DNA of 56,224 nucleotides from Candidatus Peregrinibacteria bacterium (GCA_016928915.1 JAFGJT010000002.1:1-56224), one strand, 5' to 3'. Numbered from the stretch's first letter, positions 31,608 to 40,881 are shown. Notes: a model not told the origin generated them from the sequence alone. Numbers and translations are program-made.

Positions 31608-32591
31608 ATGAAAGCAATGTCAAAAATTGTCCTCGCGGTTTTAATCGGAGGTCTGGTTGCCTTTGGTGTGGGCTGCGGACAGGAAGGCCTTCCTGCAGGA
31701 AAATCTCCTGAAGATGTAATCAAGGAAGCTCTTTTAAACCAGCAGGACATCACAAAGTCTGTATACGAGATTAATATTAATGCAGATATTAAAGGTGATG
31801 TTGATGGCGAGAAGAACGAGCTTAAAGGCTGGGCAAAAGTTAGCGGAACTTCAAATGCCGACGAGATGGAAAACCAATTTGTTTTGTCGATTGACGGTAA
31901 AATGAACACTGAAGCTGTTAAGGCCGATCTTGAAGCCAGAGGGAATAAAGATGGTTTATTTATAAAAATCGGAAAGTTAGAACTATCCGATAAAGATTCA
32001 CAGGCTATGATTGATATGTTTATAGGTGATTATAAAGGAAAGTGGACTCTTCTTTCATTTGCAACCGCAAACGATGCTGATGTTACAGGATATGCAACGA
32101 TCGATTACAGCGAGGGAGATCCAATTTTTTTAAAAGATATCGAATATAAAGGCACAAAAGATGTCCTTGGCTTGAAGAGTTATGTTTTCGCCGGAAAAGT
32201 AGATCCTGAAGCTCTTGCTGAAACAATGGACGCTTCACAGGTTGAAGAGATGGAGATGTTTTTTGAAAAAGGAGAAGTTACAGGTGAAATATATACTGCG
32301 GTTAATGAAAAAGTATGGACCGGTATGTCTTTGAACCTTAAAATGAGCGATAAGGAAATGAATGGTACTGCAAGTCTTTCATTCCTGCTAAATCCTACAA
32401 AATCAAATAAAGTTGAGACTCCAAAACATGAAAAAGAAATTACAGAGGAAGATATGGTGGGCTTATTTGGGGGCGGTATGGCTCCGACTGAGTATGATAT
32501 GGACTATGATTATGATTACGATGCTGATCTTGAGATGATGGATTACGATTTCGAATCAATGGAAGATTTTGAAAATCTTCCTGTTGAATAA
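31608..32591 (+). CDS. Putative secreted lipoprotein with acidic Asp/Tyr tail
   Basis: A 327-residue exported protein. The signal sequence (KIVLAVLIGGLVAFGVGC) ends in a cysteine at residue 23 preceded by GVG, an imperfect lipobox. The body consists of alternating beta strands (VYEININADIKGDVDGE, VTGYATIDYSEGDP), resembling LppX/LolA-type or DUF6612-type beta-rich lipoproteins, but I cannot assign a family. The C-terminus is strongly acidic with runs of Asp, Tyr and Met (about 290-325). It has its own promoter, ribosome-binding site and terminator, so it is a single-gene unit divergent from the envelope operon. Function unknown. Confidence 0.75.
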   Translation: MKAMSKIVLAVLIGGLVAFGVGCGQEGLPAGKSPEDVIKEALLNQQDITKSVYEININADIKGDVDGEKNELKGWAKVSGTSNADEMENQFVLSIDGKMNTEAVKADLEARGNKDGLFIKIGKLELSDKDSQAMIDMFIGDYKGKWTLLSFATANDADVTGYATIDYSEGDPIFLKDIEYKGTKDVLGLKSYVFAGKVDPEALAETMDASQVEEMEMFFEKGEVTGEIYTAVNEKVWTGMSLNLKMSDKEMNGTASLSFLLNPTKSNKVETPKHEKEITEEDMVGLFGGGMAPTEYDMDYDYDYDADLEMMDYDFESMEDFENLPVE

Positions 32592-32609
32592 ATAAAAGCT
32601 GAAAATCAT

Positions 32610-32645
32610 AAAAGGGCTTTGCCGTTAGCGCGAAGCCCTTTTATT
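32610..32645. terminator. Bidirectional intrinsic terminator
   Basis: AAAAGGGCTT (32610-32619) pairs perfectly with AAGCCCTTTT (32633-32642) around a 13-base loop, with T-rich flank on the plus side and A-rich flank on the other. It ends the lipoprotein transcript, and the stem runs into the last codon of the convergent TrmB-like gene. Confidence 0.92.
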
Positions 32646-33351
32646 TATTCCATATAATATAGAATTTGTTTTTTAGAAACTTAACGATCCCCTGATTGAC
32701 AATTTCAATCCCAAAATTTTCTTTGCCGGAAATTATATATGCTTTAATATCGGAAATAAATTCTATGGGTTTAAGATCGGGAAGCATATTTAATTCATAA
32801 TTGTCTTTGATTTTTTTTCTAAGGATTTTTTTATTGTATTTGATAATCAGTTTGATTTTTTTGTTTCTTTTCAAAAAATCCGGGGCGTATCTGTAAAAAA
32901 ATTCGTGCGGCTTGTTTGACGGGGAGCACCAAAGCATAAGCGTTTTTTCCTGGCTTGCGGAGTGGTATATCTGCGACATTCCCGAACTGCCGCTGTAAGA
33001 CTTTATATCCGGCATGATCTGGTCTTTGTGCTGAAGGGATTTAAAATTTGGAAGTAGTGATAATATTTCATTTTTGTAATATGCCAGATCATGTCTTTTT
33101 TCATCAATATAATTAATTAGATTTTGAGGCGGAACCGATGTGAAAAATTTTATGCCGTCTTTTTCAAATTGTGTCACAAGACCTTTTTTAAGCAGCGACT
33201 CAAGAATAAAATAAGTGGTACATCGGTTGATTTCCGCGTTTTTTGCTATCACGCTGGCTGGATTTGTGCCCACTTTAAGGTTTATCAGATATGTTACCGC
33301 TTCTTTTTCAGACAGGCCTATGTTTTTTAACAGACTTATCAGTGTACTCAT
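32641..33351 (-). CDS. TrmB-family transcriptional regulator
   Basis: A regulator of about 236 residues, with the ATG at 33351 preferred over a TTG two codons earlier. The N-terminal winged helix-turn-helix (residues 1-75) has the TrmB pattern: LKNIGLSEKEAVTYLINLKVG, ASVIAKNAEINRCTTYFILESLLKKGLV and a wing with FFTSVPPQNL. A coiled linker and an effector region (about 100-230) follow, with a phospholipase-D-like look (TLMLWCSPSNKPHEFFYRY). TrmB-type regulators are common in archaea and CPR genomes and often sense sugars. Its target is unknown; it faces the lipoprotein gene across a shared terminator. Confidence 0.82.
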   Translation of the reverse strand: MSTLISLLKNIGLSEKEAVTYLINLKVGTNPASVIAKNAEINRCTTYFILESLLKKGLVTQFEKDGIKFFTSVPPQNLINYIDEKRHDLAYYKNEILSLLPNFKSLQHKDQIMPDIKSYSGSSGMSQIYHSASQEKTLMLWCSPSNKPHEFFYRYAPDFLKRNKKIKLIIKYNKKILRKKIKDNYELNMLPDLKPIEFISDIKAYIISGKENFGIEIVNQGIVKFLKNKFYIIWNK

Positions 33352-33505
33352 ATACAACGTAAAGTAATATTAAGAATGTTATTTAAGAACATTATTGACA
33401 TTCTGTAAAGCAGATGGTGTTGTTATGTAATGCCGACAGGGTGATTTTGTTTGTTTTTTAGGATTTTTTTAAGTTTTTTTTAAACCTTGTTTGTATACTA
33501 TAAAT

Positions 33506-35023
33506 ATGAAAAGTTTTTATATTAAAGCGGCTGTAATTTGCTTTTTGTCGGGTATGTTAATTATTAAACTTGGAATACCCCACGAAGCCCTGTTATGTTT
33601 GTTTGTCTGGGCTGTATTTATTTTTAGAAAGATACCTAAATTTTATATTGTTTCAGCAGTGTGTCTTGTATTTTTGCTAGCCGGAGCATACAGACAGATT
33701 TTTTCCGCCCCTCAAACAGGACCGGGTTTGGTGCATTTTTATCAGGATCAGCAGGTGGTTCTTCGTGGAACAATTGATGATAATCCCGACCGCAGAAAGG
33801 ATAAAGTTAACTATCTTATTGAAATTAATGAAATTTTTTTAGAGAACGGCTGGAGAAATACAAACGGCAAAATTCTTGTTTCTTTCGATCTTTATCCGGA
33901 ATTTTTTTATGGGGACTTTGTTGAGATTAGCGGCCTTTTAATTAAACCGGCAAACTTTGAAAAATTTTCTTATGAGAATTATTTATCCATAAAAGACGTT
34001 TATTCCGTCATGTATTCCCCAAAAATGATTTTAAAAGGTCAAAATTACGGATTTGTATTTTTTAATATCATGTTTAAGATCAAAAATTCGTTTGAATATC
34101 AGATTAATGCTGTTTTGCCCGAGCCGCAGTCAAGTTTTGCGGCGGGCCTTTTAACAGGTTCGCGAAAAGGTATACCCGATGACATTATGGAGGATTTTAA
34201 TACAACCGGACTTACACATATAATCGCAATTTCCGGATATAATATTTCGCTTATTATTTTTTTTGTTTCCTCACTTTTTGGAAGAGCCTCAAAACAAGTT
34301 AAAATTCCCGCAATAATCATTTTTATTATTCTTTTTACATTGTTTGTCGGAGCCTCTCCCGCTGTTACAAGGGCTTCAATCATGGGGATAATATCGGTTA
34401 TGGCAATGTGGTTCGGCAGGCAGTCCGCTGTTTTAAACGCTCTTTTAATTTCCGCATTTCTAATGGTTTTAATTAATCCACCCACATTGTTTTATGATGT
34501 TGGGTTTCAGCTTTCGTTTTGCGCAACGCTCGGACTTATAATAATGGGCGACAGAATAAAAAAAGTTTTATTTTTTCTGCCTGAAGTTTTTGGCATCAAA
34601 GAGGGGACAGTAATGACATTAAGCGCACAGATTTTTGCTCTTCCGGTAATTTTGCTGAATTTTGAAAGATTTTCAATTATTTCACCGCTGGCAAATATTT
34701 TAATTTCTCCTTTTATCCCGCTTTCCATGCTTTTCGGCTTTATATCGGCAATATTAAGCTATCTTGACTTATCGCTGGGTTTTATTTTTTCTTTTCCTGC
34801 TTTATTTACTTTAAAATTTATTGTCGAAATAATATCACTGTTAGCCAAAATACCTTATGCATCCCTGCAGATCGAAGGTTTTTCAATTTATCATTTTGCA
34901 GGATACTACTTAATTTTTATACTGTTTGCCTATTTCATAAATATAAATTCGCGAAATCGCCTCGCCGGGATCCGAAGCAATGATACTGACAGGCTTCCAT
35001 CGGCTTATTTGAAACGCATATGA
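33506..35023 (+). CDS. comEC: ComEC/Rec2 DNA-uptake channel lacking the MBL domain
   Basis: A protein of 505 residues from the ATG at 33506 (an earlier TTG is possible). Two N-terminal membrane helices flank an OB-like ComEC_N domain (about 85-165, VVLRGTIDDNPDRRKDK), followed by the Competence domain (about 195-470) with GLLTGSRKGIPDDIMEDFNTTGLTHIIAISGYNISL, VGASPAVTRASIMG and QLSFCATLGL. It should form the inner-membrane channel for incoming single-stranded DNA. The C-terminal metallo-beta-lactamase domain of full-length ComEC (about 750 residues) is absent. The last about 38 codons lie antisense inside the methyltransferase gene at 34910. Confidence 0.9.
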   Translation: MKSFYIKAAVICFLSGMLIIKLGIPHEALLCLFVWAVFIFRKIPKFYIVSAVCLVFLLAGAYRQIFSAPQTGPGLVHFYQDQQVVLRGTIDDNPDRRKDKVNYLIEINEIFLENGWRNTNGKILVSFDLYPEFFYGDFVEISGLLIKPANFEKFSYENYLSIKDVYSVMYSPKMILKGQNYGFVFFNIMFKIKNSFEYQINAVLPEPQSSFAAGLLTGSRKGIPDDIMEDFNTTGLTHIIAISGYNISLIIFFVSSLFGRASKQVKIPAIIIFIILFTLFVGASPAVTRASIMGIISVMAMWFGRQSAVLNALLISAFLMVLINPPTLFYDVGFQLSFCATLGLIIMGDRIKKVLFFLPEVFGIKEGTVMTLSAQIFALPVILLNFERFSIISPLANILISPFIPLSMLFGFISAILSYLDLSLGFIFSFPALFTLKFIVEIISLLAKIPYASLQIEGFSIYHFAGYYLIFILFAYFININSRNRLAGIRSNDTDRLPSAYLKRI

Positions 35024-35518
35024 AACAATCTTTGCCCCTTTTTTCATGTCTTTTTCGAATTTTGGAACAAAGTTGTTTAAAGTTTCAGGAAGCATATAAC
35101 ATACGATAAAATCGCATGTTGAAAGGTCAAACATTCTAAAGTCCCCGAATTTAATTTTTGCTTTTGATTTCCATAAAAGTTGTCTTATTTTTGCAAGTGC
35201 GTAAACAAGAGGCGAGAGTTCAAAACCGGTCGAATCTGCTTCTTTTTCTTTAGCGGCAAGATATACAAGCCTTCCGTCACCGCATCCTATATCAATCACT
35301 TTATCCCCCTTTTTAATTCCCGAAATATTAATCAGTTTTTTTGCGGCTTTCATTGGGGTTGGCACAAAAGGCGCTCCCTGAATAAGCGCAACAACGGTCG
35401 GTATGATTAAAAATAAAAACGCAATAATCATAAATAAATCCGGTGTTGTGGGCATTGTTACAGTAACAACAATGAAAATAAGCCCCGAAATTATAAAAAA
35501 ACTTAATATATCAAGCAT
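34910..35518 (-). CDS. Membrane-tethered class I SAM-dependent methyltransferase (copy 1)
   Basis: A 202-residue protein with two N-terminal hydrophobic helices (about 5-48) and a class I methyltransferase core. The SAM loop KVIDIGCGDGRLVYLAAKE is at about 73-91, an acidic second strand with GFELSPLVYALAK follows, and motif IV is DFIVCYMLPETLNN. Only the first half of a Rossmann methyltransferase is well preserved and no substrate domain is visible, so the substrate is unknown. It is a clear paralogue of the next gene, which starts the pair two bases upstream. Its 3' third is antisense to the end of comEC. Confidence 0.85.
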   Translation of the reverse strand: MLDILSFFIISGLIFIVVTVTMPTTPDLFMIIAFLFLIIPTVVALIQGAPFVPTPMKAAKKLINISGIKKGDKVIDIGCGDGRLVYLAAKEKEADSTGFELSPLVYALAKIRQLLWKSKAKIKFGDFRMFDLSTCDFIVCYMLPETLNNFVPKFEKDMKKGAKIVSYAFQISRWKPVSIIASDPGEAISRIYIYEIGKQYKN

Positions 35519-35520
35519 AT

Positions 35521-36045
35521 TTAAATTTGATAAATATAAAGAGAGGGTGTCTTTTCCGGAATATTTTTTGGAATAATTTTTTTCGGCCTCATACCCTCAA
35601 TTTTAAATGTGTTGCTTACTATCACGGTGCCTTTTTTGCATTCTTTTTGAATTTTATTTGAGAGTTTTTTTAGCTGAAACGGCATAAGGTAACAAAAAAT
35701 CACATCAGCATAATCAAGTTTGTCTTTAAAGAAATTTTTATAATGAATTTTATATTTTGAGCCTGAGACGATTTTTTTACAAAGAGCCATCAGATACACA
35801 AGAGGCGCAATTTCGTAGCCCGTGCCGTCCGCTTTGGCGCGTTTTTCGGCTTCCTGCAGCATCCTGCCGTCCCCGCATCCAAGGTCAACAAATTTATTAC
35901 CTTTTTTTAGCTTAATAGTGCTGAAGATTTTATCAATTACCCTTCTTGAAGTTGGCACATACGGCACTCTGTAAAATATACTTACAAATGCGGTTAATGA
36001 AATTAGTAGACAGAATACAACCATTAATATCAGCAGAATATCCAT
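35521..36045 (-). CDS. Membrane-tethered class I SAM-dependent methyltransferase (copy 2)
   Basis: A 174-residue paralogue of the downstream gene: one N-terminal membrane helix (about 3-23), then VPYVPTSRRVIDKIF as in copy 1 (FVPTPMKAAKKLI), the SAM loop KFVDLGCGDGRMLQEAEKRA (about 55-74), TGYEIAPLVYLMALCKKI and DVIFCYLMPFQLKKL. The alignable order shows tandem duplication followed by divergence. Two bases separate its stop from the next gene, so they are co-expressed. Substrate unknown; lipid or quinone methylation is conceivable given the membrane anchor. Confidence 0.85.
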   Translation of the reverse strand: MDILLILMVVFCLLISLTAFVSIFYRVPYVPTSRRVIDKIFSTIKLKKGNKFVDLGCGDGRMLQEAEKRAKADGTGYEIAPLVYLMALCKKIVSGSKYKIHYKNFFKDKLDYADVIFCYLMPFQLKKLSNKIQKECKKGTVIVSNTFKIEGMRPKKIIPKNIPEKTPSLYIYQI

Positions 36046-36119
36046 TGTTTGTTTTTATAAATCTTTTTATTTTACCATAAAAAGGCTTAAAATAAAACCC
36101 TGCTTGCCCTGCTGAAAGT

Positions 36120-38138
36120 TTAAGCCGCTTTTTTAAATTCTTCATCGATAAGTTTTTCGGCTTTTTGTTTGTTCAGTTTTTGTCTAAGACCAAATTTTCC
36201 AACAAGAGTGTTTTTTCGCTGTGCGAACTTGGATTTTGCCTCCTTTGTAGTAAGAATTCTGCCGTTTTCATCGGTGATGCGCACTTCTCTGTAGTTTTCA
36301 TTCTGAGCCATTTCACGCAGATGCTTCGCGACTTTTAACTGGTTATCTTTGTCCTGCCCGAATCGTGAAATATCGATTTTTTCAACTTTATCAATTTTTC
36401 CGTCTTTTCCGAGCATTTTTTTGCCTCCGGATTTAGTTATTACCTTTTCATTTAAATCTTTGGTGAACTTATCATCCCCAAACTGTTTTTCCTGATCCTC
36501 CAGATTTTCTTTGCCGCCTTCTTTTAAAACAATATCTTCCTGATCCTCAACTATATCTTCAAGAATGTCTAATTTTTCGAGCTCCTCTTTTTCCTGAACA
36601 CTTAAAACAGGCTCTTTGTTTGCAATTGTCGGTTTATCTTTGACTGATGCATTTTGTGTGTTTTCTTTTTTAATATTTTTCTTTTCAAAGTCCAATGCTT
36701 CATTGAATATTTTTAATCTGTTCAGATAACCATGAATTAAAAAACTGGCCTGAAAATGTTTTTTTGTTTCTTCGCTTAAAGTGTTAAAGTCCTCCAAAAG
36801 TTGTTTTCTCGGGGCCATATTATTATAAAAATCCCTGTTGGATTCCTGTCTGAACTGAAAGGAACCCTCCGTATAGTCTTTTAATAGTTTTACATATGAA
36901 GAAGCGCTGATTGTTTTGTTGCGGAGCTGTGTTAAAAGCTGTCCTTCAAATAATTTATACATGCTTGCCTCCTGTTTCATTAGTCTTAATAACTTCTCCT
37001 TTTGGATGCCGTCCGATTTCTCCCAGGTCCTCAGAGAATAATCATTCATGTTTCGTATATTTTGATCAATATGTAAATATTCATCTCTTAATTTTTCCTC
37101 TTTTTCAATATATACATGTATTTTATCAAGTCTCTCAGCTTTTGTTTTTAAATCCGGAGACTGCATAAACCAGTTTTTTGCAAATCGTTTTGTGGCCTTT
37201 GACCATACGTCTTCCGGTAAATTATTTATGGTTTCTTCGTATTTGGCTTCAATAAAATCCTCCATTCTTTCTAAATATTGCTGTTTCTCTTTAAGTTTTA
37301 AATTGTTGAAATCTTTTTTAAGATCTCCCGGCAGTTCCGGGTGATTTCTGATTCCGGCCGGTAGGGATTCATATTTGTCTGCGACTTCTTTACGCGGTTT
37401 TAAATAATATTGTTCGTATCCAAGAAGATATCTTTCTTGTTTTTCCGGAGGCATATCCGCAAAATGTCTGAGCTGATACTCATAACCGCTTGAATATTTT
37501 TTATCTCTTTCAAGGAGTCGTCGCGCTTTTTCAACGTTTTTTTCTATTTTTTCGAGTTCTTTAAGTTTATCATGCATTTCGCTTCTTCTCATTTTAACCA
37601 CTTCGACTTTTAGGCCGGGATTTTTTTTAATGATTTCCTGTCGAAGTTTGATTCTGTCATTAATATCCTGATCAATTTTATTAAGGGCTTTTTCTTTTTC
37701 AGCTTTTGAAAGTTTACTGAACCAGTCAAGATATTCACTGGCCGTATCGATTTTCCTTGATTCATCCGTTGTAAAAGCCGTTTTTTTATTGTCCAGAACT
37801 TTTTGTGTGTATTTATCAACCATTCCTTGTATTGACCTTTTTTCCATGGCAAATTCTTCTTCAAAACGTTTAAGAGCGTATTCGTCGGGCTGATTTTCAA
37901 GAATATTGATTTTGCTTTTCCAGCTTTTGCGGTCTTCTTCAGAAAAAATTGAAGTGCCCTGGAGGTCGGTTCTTAGCTCATGTAAGCGTTTATTAATATT
38001 TTCGGCAGTTTTAGAGTCGTCAATATCCCCATTAATCAACGATTTGGCGTAATTTTCTTTCATTCTTTCGTCGTCCCGAAGGTTATTACGCTCAAAATGC
38101 TTATACACCAGTCTGTTTTCAAAAAATATTTTAATCAT
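36120..38138 (-). CDS. Long helical-repeat protein, unknown function
   Basis: About 672 residues from the ATG at 38138, 14 bases after the nrdJ stop; the longer frame would overlap nrdJ. The protein is highly charged and almost entirely helical. A recurring module of roughly 45-70 residues has the shape F-x-x-L/M-x-x-x-E-K-x-x-x-L followed by a charged helix and LP (examples: KLSKAEKEKALNKIDQDI, MPPEKQERYLLGYEQYYL, LKLKEKQQYLERMEDFIE). A Glu/Asp-rich linker (about 545-610) precedes a basic C-terminal domain (KIDISRFGQDKD...LRQKLNKQKAEKLIDEEF). No signal peptide. I do not recognise it; it may be a cytoplasmic scaffold. Confidence 0.7.
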   Translation of the reverse strand: MIKIFFENRLVYKHFERNNLRDDERMKENYAKSLINGDIDDSKTAENINKRLHELRTDLQGTSIFSEEDRKSWKSKINILENQPDEYALKRFEEEFAMEKRSIQGMVDKYTQKVLDNKKTAFTTDESRKIDTASEYLDWFSKLSKAEKEKALNKIDQDINDRIKLRQEIIKKNPGLKVEVVKMRRSEMHDKLKELEKIEKNVEKARRLLERDKKYSSGYEYQLRHFADMPPEKQERYLLGYEQYYLKPRKEVADKYESLPAGIRNHPELPGDLKKDFNNLKLKEKQQYLERMEDFIEAKYEETINNLPEDVWSKATKRFAKNWFMQSPDLKTKAERLDKIHVYIEKEEKLRDEYLHIDQNIRNMNDYSLRTWEKSDGIQKEKLLRLMKQEASMYKLFEGQLLTQLRNKTISASSYVKLLKDYTEGSFQFRQESNRDFYNNMAPRKQLLEDFNTLSEETKKHFQASFLIHGYLNRLKIFNEALDFEKKNIKKENTQNASVKDKPTIANKEPVLSVQEKEELEKLDILEDIVEDQEDIVLKEGGKENLEDQEKQFGDDKFTKDLNEKVITKSGGKKMLGKDGKIDKVEKIDISRFGQDKDNQLKVAKHLREMAQNENYREVRITDENGRILTTKEAKSKFAQRKNTLVGKFGLRQKLNKQKAEKLIDEEFKKAA

Positions 38139-38151
38139 TTGGTATGTTGTT

Positions 38152-40626
38152 TTATACGGTGCAAGCGGAAAATCCGCAGGAAAGACATAACAAGCAGCCT
38201 TCCGCAATTTGCAAAGAAGTTCCGCATTCCGGGCATTTTTTACTGGCGATTATCTGCTGTTTTGACAGGGGTTTTGTTTCAACGGCCACAGCTGTCTGCA
38301 CCTGTGTCTGAATTTCATTTTCGGCAAGAAGAACGGCTCCCCCGATTTTTTTATGCTCGCGCAGAGGCTGTATAGGCGGCAGTGTAAATTCCTCCGCTTT
38401 TTGCGTGTAAGACGCTTTTATGCTTGAGTGTGCCTCTGCTCTCTCAATAAACGGCAGTGTAACCTCCTGAGCTTTTGCCTGGGTTGTTTGCTGTGTTGTG
38501 TCTGCTGCGGATGTATTTTCTTTAATAGGTTTGGGTTTTTGAACAGTTCTTTCAATCGGTTTTATAGCAGGCTTTTCGGCTTTGTTTACCTGTCCTATAT
38601 TGAGAACCTGTGATTCGCGGCTTTTATCGCGATAAATTGTAATTCCTTTGCACCCCATTTTATGGGCAAGAATATAAGCGTTTTCAATATCGGTGATGCT
38701 TGCGTCTGTGGGGAAGTTGATTGTTTTTGATACAGACGCGTCAACATATTTTTGGAAAGCCGCCTGCATTTTTAAGTGCCATTCAGGGGCGATATCCTGG
38801 GCTGTTACAAATATATTGCGGATTTCTTCCGGGATTTCTTCGAAGCCCTGGATTGATCCGACCTTGGCTATTTCCCTCATTAGTTCTTTTGAATAGAAAT
38901 CGTATTTTTTTGCGGCTTCCTCAAAATATTTGTTTGTGTAAACAAGTTCAGTGCCGTCCATTACGTTTTTTATAAATGAAATTGCAAAGTTGGGCTCAAG
39001 CCCGCCCGAAGCTTCTGCAAGCATGCCTATTGTACCGGTGGGTGCAACCGTTGTTACGCATGAATTGCGCATTTTAATACCGTTTTTTTCATGAACGGAT
39101 CCTTTGTAAGCGGGATATGTTCCCCGTGTTTCAGCCAGTTTCTGTGATGCTGTTCGCGCCTCCGAGTCAATAAATTTCATAATTTTTTCTCCGAATGAAG
39201 TCCCGTCATCGCTGTCATATTTAATACCGAGCCGGTACAGAACATCCGCGAAGCCCATTATTCCGAGGCCGATTTTTCGCGTGCTGCGGGTCATTTGGGC
39301 GATTTTTGCAATCGGATAATGATTTACGTCGATAACATCGTCAAGAAACCGAACCGTTAAATGAACTGTTTCTTTTAATTTTTCCCAGTCAAGATCCGAA
39401 TGATCTTCAAGAACGAATTTATTTAAATTTATAGATCCCAGGTTACAGCTTTCATATCCCATAAGAGGCTGTTCGCCGCATGGATTTGTTGCTTCAATCT
39501 GCCCGAGCTGTGGATTAACATTGTGCTTGTTTACCTCATCAATAAAGATAATTCCGGGGTCTCCGTTCTTCCATGCGTTGGCGACAATCATGTCAAAAAC
39601 CATTCTTGCCTTGAGTTTTTTTACCGGCTTATGGTCGCGTGGATTTAAAAGGTCATACTCCTCATCTTTCTCTACCGCCTGCATGAATTTATCGGTAATT
39701 GCGACTGAAATATTAAAATTTGTGAGCGTTTTCATATCGGATTTCATGTTGATAAAATCCAGAATGTCAGGATGATCAACACGCAGTATTCCCATATTGG
39801 CGCCACGTCTTTTGCCTCCCTGTTTGATTACATCGGTTGCCGCGTCAAATACCTTCATAAATGACACCGGGCCTGACGAAACTCCTGTAGTTGAGTGGAC
39901 AATATCGTTTGAGGGGCGCAGTCTTGTGAATGAAAAACCCGTTCCTCCTCCGCTTTTATGAATTAATGCCGCTTCTTTTAGACTTTCAAAAATTCCCTCC
40001 ATGGAGTCTTCAATCGGAAGAACAAAGCATGCGGAAAGCTGCCCTATTTCAGTTCCAGCATTCATTAATGTCGGAGAATTCGGGAGAAATTCCAGTTCTT
40101 TCATCATGTTGTAAAATTTTTCTTCCATTTCATCAACATTCCCTTCGTAATTTTTTTCGGCTGATGCAATTGCATGAGCGACTCTTTTTAAAAGCTGTTC
40201 CGGAGTTTCAATAACATTGCCTTCCTCATCCTTTAATAAATATCTTTTTTCTAAAACTTTTAACGCATTTGTAGAAAAGTTTAAGCCCTCATCACCTTTG
40301 CCCGCTCCGAGAATGGCTTCCTTCTGCTCTCTTTCCTCCTGTCTTTTTTGTCTGTATATAATGTATGCTTTGGCGGTTTTCGCATGACCTCCCTCTATTA
40401 ATATTTTTTCAACAAGATCCTGGATTTGTTCAACAGTCGGAATATTGCTTTCATCTTTAAAGAAAACTTCAAGGACCGCGGTAACCTGATTAGAAATCTG
40501 CTGAGCAAGTTTTTCATCTGTACCGCCAACAGCCTGGGCAGCCTTCCAGATGGCATTTGTAATTCTTTCCTGATCAAAGTTAACAATTCTGCCGTCTCGT
40601 TTTTTGATTTTTTTGATAGGAGACAT
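38152..40626 (-). CDS. nrdJ: Ribonucleoside-diphosphate reductase, adenosylcobalamin-dependent (class II)
   Basis: An 824-residue NrdJ that makes deoxyribonucleotides using coenzyme B12. An N-terminal ATP-cone (about 1-95, KKRDGRIVNFDQERITNAI) gives allosteric control. The catalytic barrel shows FLPNSPTLMNAG, QLSACFVLP, HKSGGGTGFSFTRLRP, NPCGEQPLMGYESCNLGSINL and the C-terminal VAPTGTIGMLAEASGG. A Thr/Gln/Lys-rich linker leads to a zinc-ribbon tail (CPECG...CLLCLSCG) typical of NrdJ, which re-reduces the active site. Length is normal. As no B12 synthesis genes are in view, cobalamin may have to be imported. Confidence 0.96.
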   Translation of the reverse strand: MSPIKKIKKRDGRIVNFDQERITNAIWKAAQAVGGTDEKLAQQISNQVTAVLEVFFKDESNIPTVEQIQDLVEKILIEGGHAKTAKAYIIYRQKRQEEREQKEAILGAGKGDEGLNFSTNALKVLEKRYLLKDEEGNVIETPEQLLKRVAHAIASAEKNYEGNVDEMEEKFYNMMKELEFLPNSPTLMNAGTEIGQLSACFVLPIEDSMEGIFESLKEAALIHKSGGGTGFSFTRLRPSNDIVHSTTGVSSGPVSFMKVFDAATDVIKQGGKRRGANMGILRVDHPDILDFINMKSDMKTLTNFNISVAITDKFMQAVEKDEEYDLLNPRDHKPVKKLKARMVFDMIVANAWKNGDPGIIFIDEVNKHNVNPQLGQIEATNPCGEQPLMGYESCNLGSINLNKFVLEDHSDLDWEKLKETVHLTVRFLDDVIDVNHYPIAKIAQMTRSTRKIGLGIMGFADVLYRLGIKYDSDDGTSFGEKIMKFIDSEARTASQKLAETRGTYPAYKGSVHEKNGIKMRNSCVTTVAPTGTIGMLAEASGGLEPNFAISFIKNVMDGTELVYTNKYFEEAAKKYDFYSKELMREIAKVGSIQGFEEIPEEIRNIFVTAQDIAPEWHLKMQAAFQKYVDASVSKTINFPTDASITDIENAYILAHKMGCKGITIYRDKSRESQVLNIGQVNKAEKPAIKPIERTVQKPKPIKENTSAADTTQQTTQAKAQEVTLPFIERAEAHSSIKASYTQKAEEFTLPPIQPLREHKKIGGAVLLAENEIQTQVQTAVAVETKPLSKQQIIASKKCPECGTSLQIAEGCLLCLSCGFSACTV

Positions 40627-40796
40627 GTTTTATAGGGTTTAGAGGGTTGGGTTAATTTATGTGAATTGGCCTGAAAAGAGAACAAAAATAAAGATACAAG
40701 GTTTGGAACCTTAAATCTTACTAAAGCCCTGAAAATTTTGAGCCTTGGTCGTAGTTAACGTGCTTGGGTGAGCGCGGAAAAAATCTTTGTACTTCG

Positions 40797-40825
40797 AATA
40801 TATTATTCTTAAGTTTTTAGCGCAA
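40797..40825 (-). promoter_or_regulatory. nrdJ promoter and long leader
   Basis: On the minus strand TTGCGC (40820-40825), 17 bases, TATATT (40797-40802). The predicted start near 40790 gives a leader of about 165 bases that can form two hairpins (AAGGCTC/GGGCTTT around 40726-40756 and AAGGTT/AACCTT around 40699-40713). No cobalamin box is visible, so a B12 riboswitch is not supported. Confidence 0.5.
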
Positions 40826-40854
40826 TAAAAAAAACAAACATTTTGTTGCAATTT

Positions 40855-40870
40855 TCAATATATGTAGTGT
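40855..40870. promoter_or_regulatory. NrdR-box-like site
   Basis: On the minus strand the 16 bases ACACTACATATATTGA match the NrdR-box pattern ACACWATATATWGTGT at 13 positions. It lies about 30 bases upstream of the nrdJ -35. NrdR boxes normally occur in pairs, and I see no good second copy, so the match may be fortuitous. Confidence 0.3.
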
Positions 40871-40881
40871 GTATTAACTTA

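Noticed and set aside
40627-40790. Cobalamin riboswitch in the nrdJ leader
   Set aside because: A B12-dependent enzyme with a long leader invites this call, but the conserved B12-box sequences are not present.
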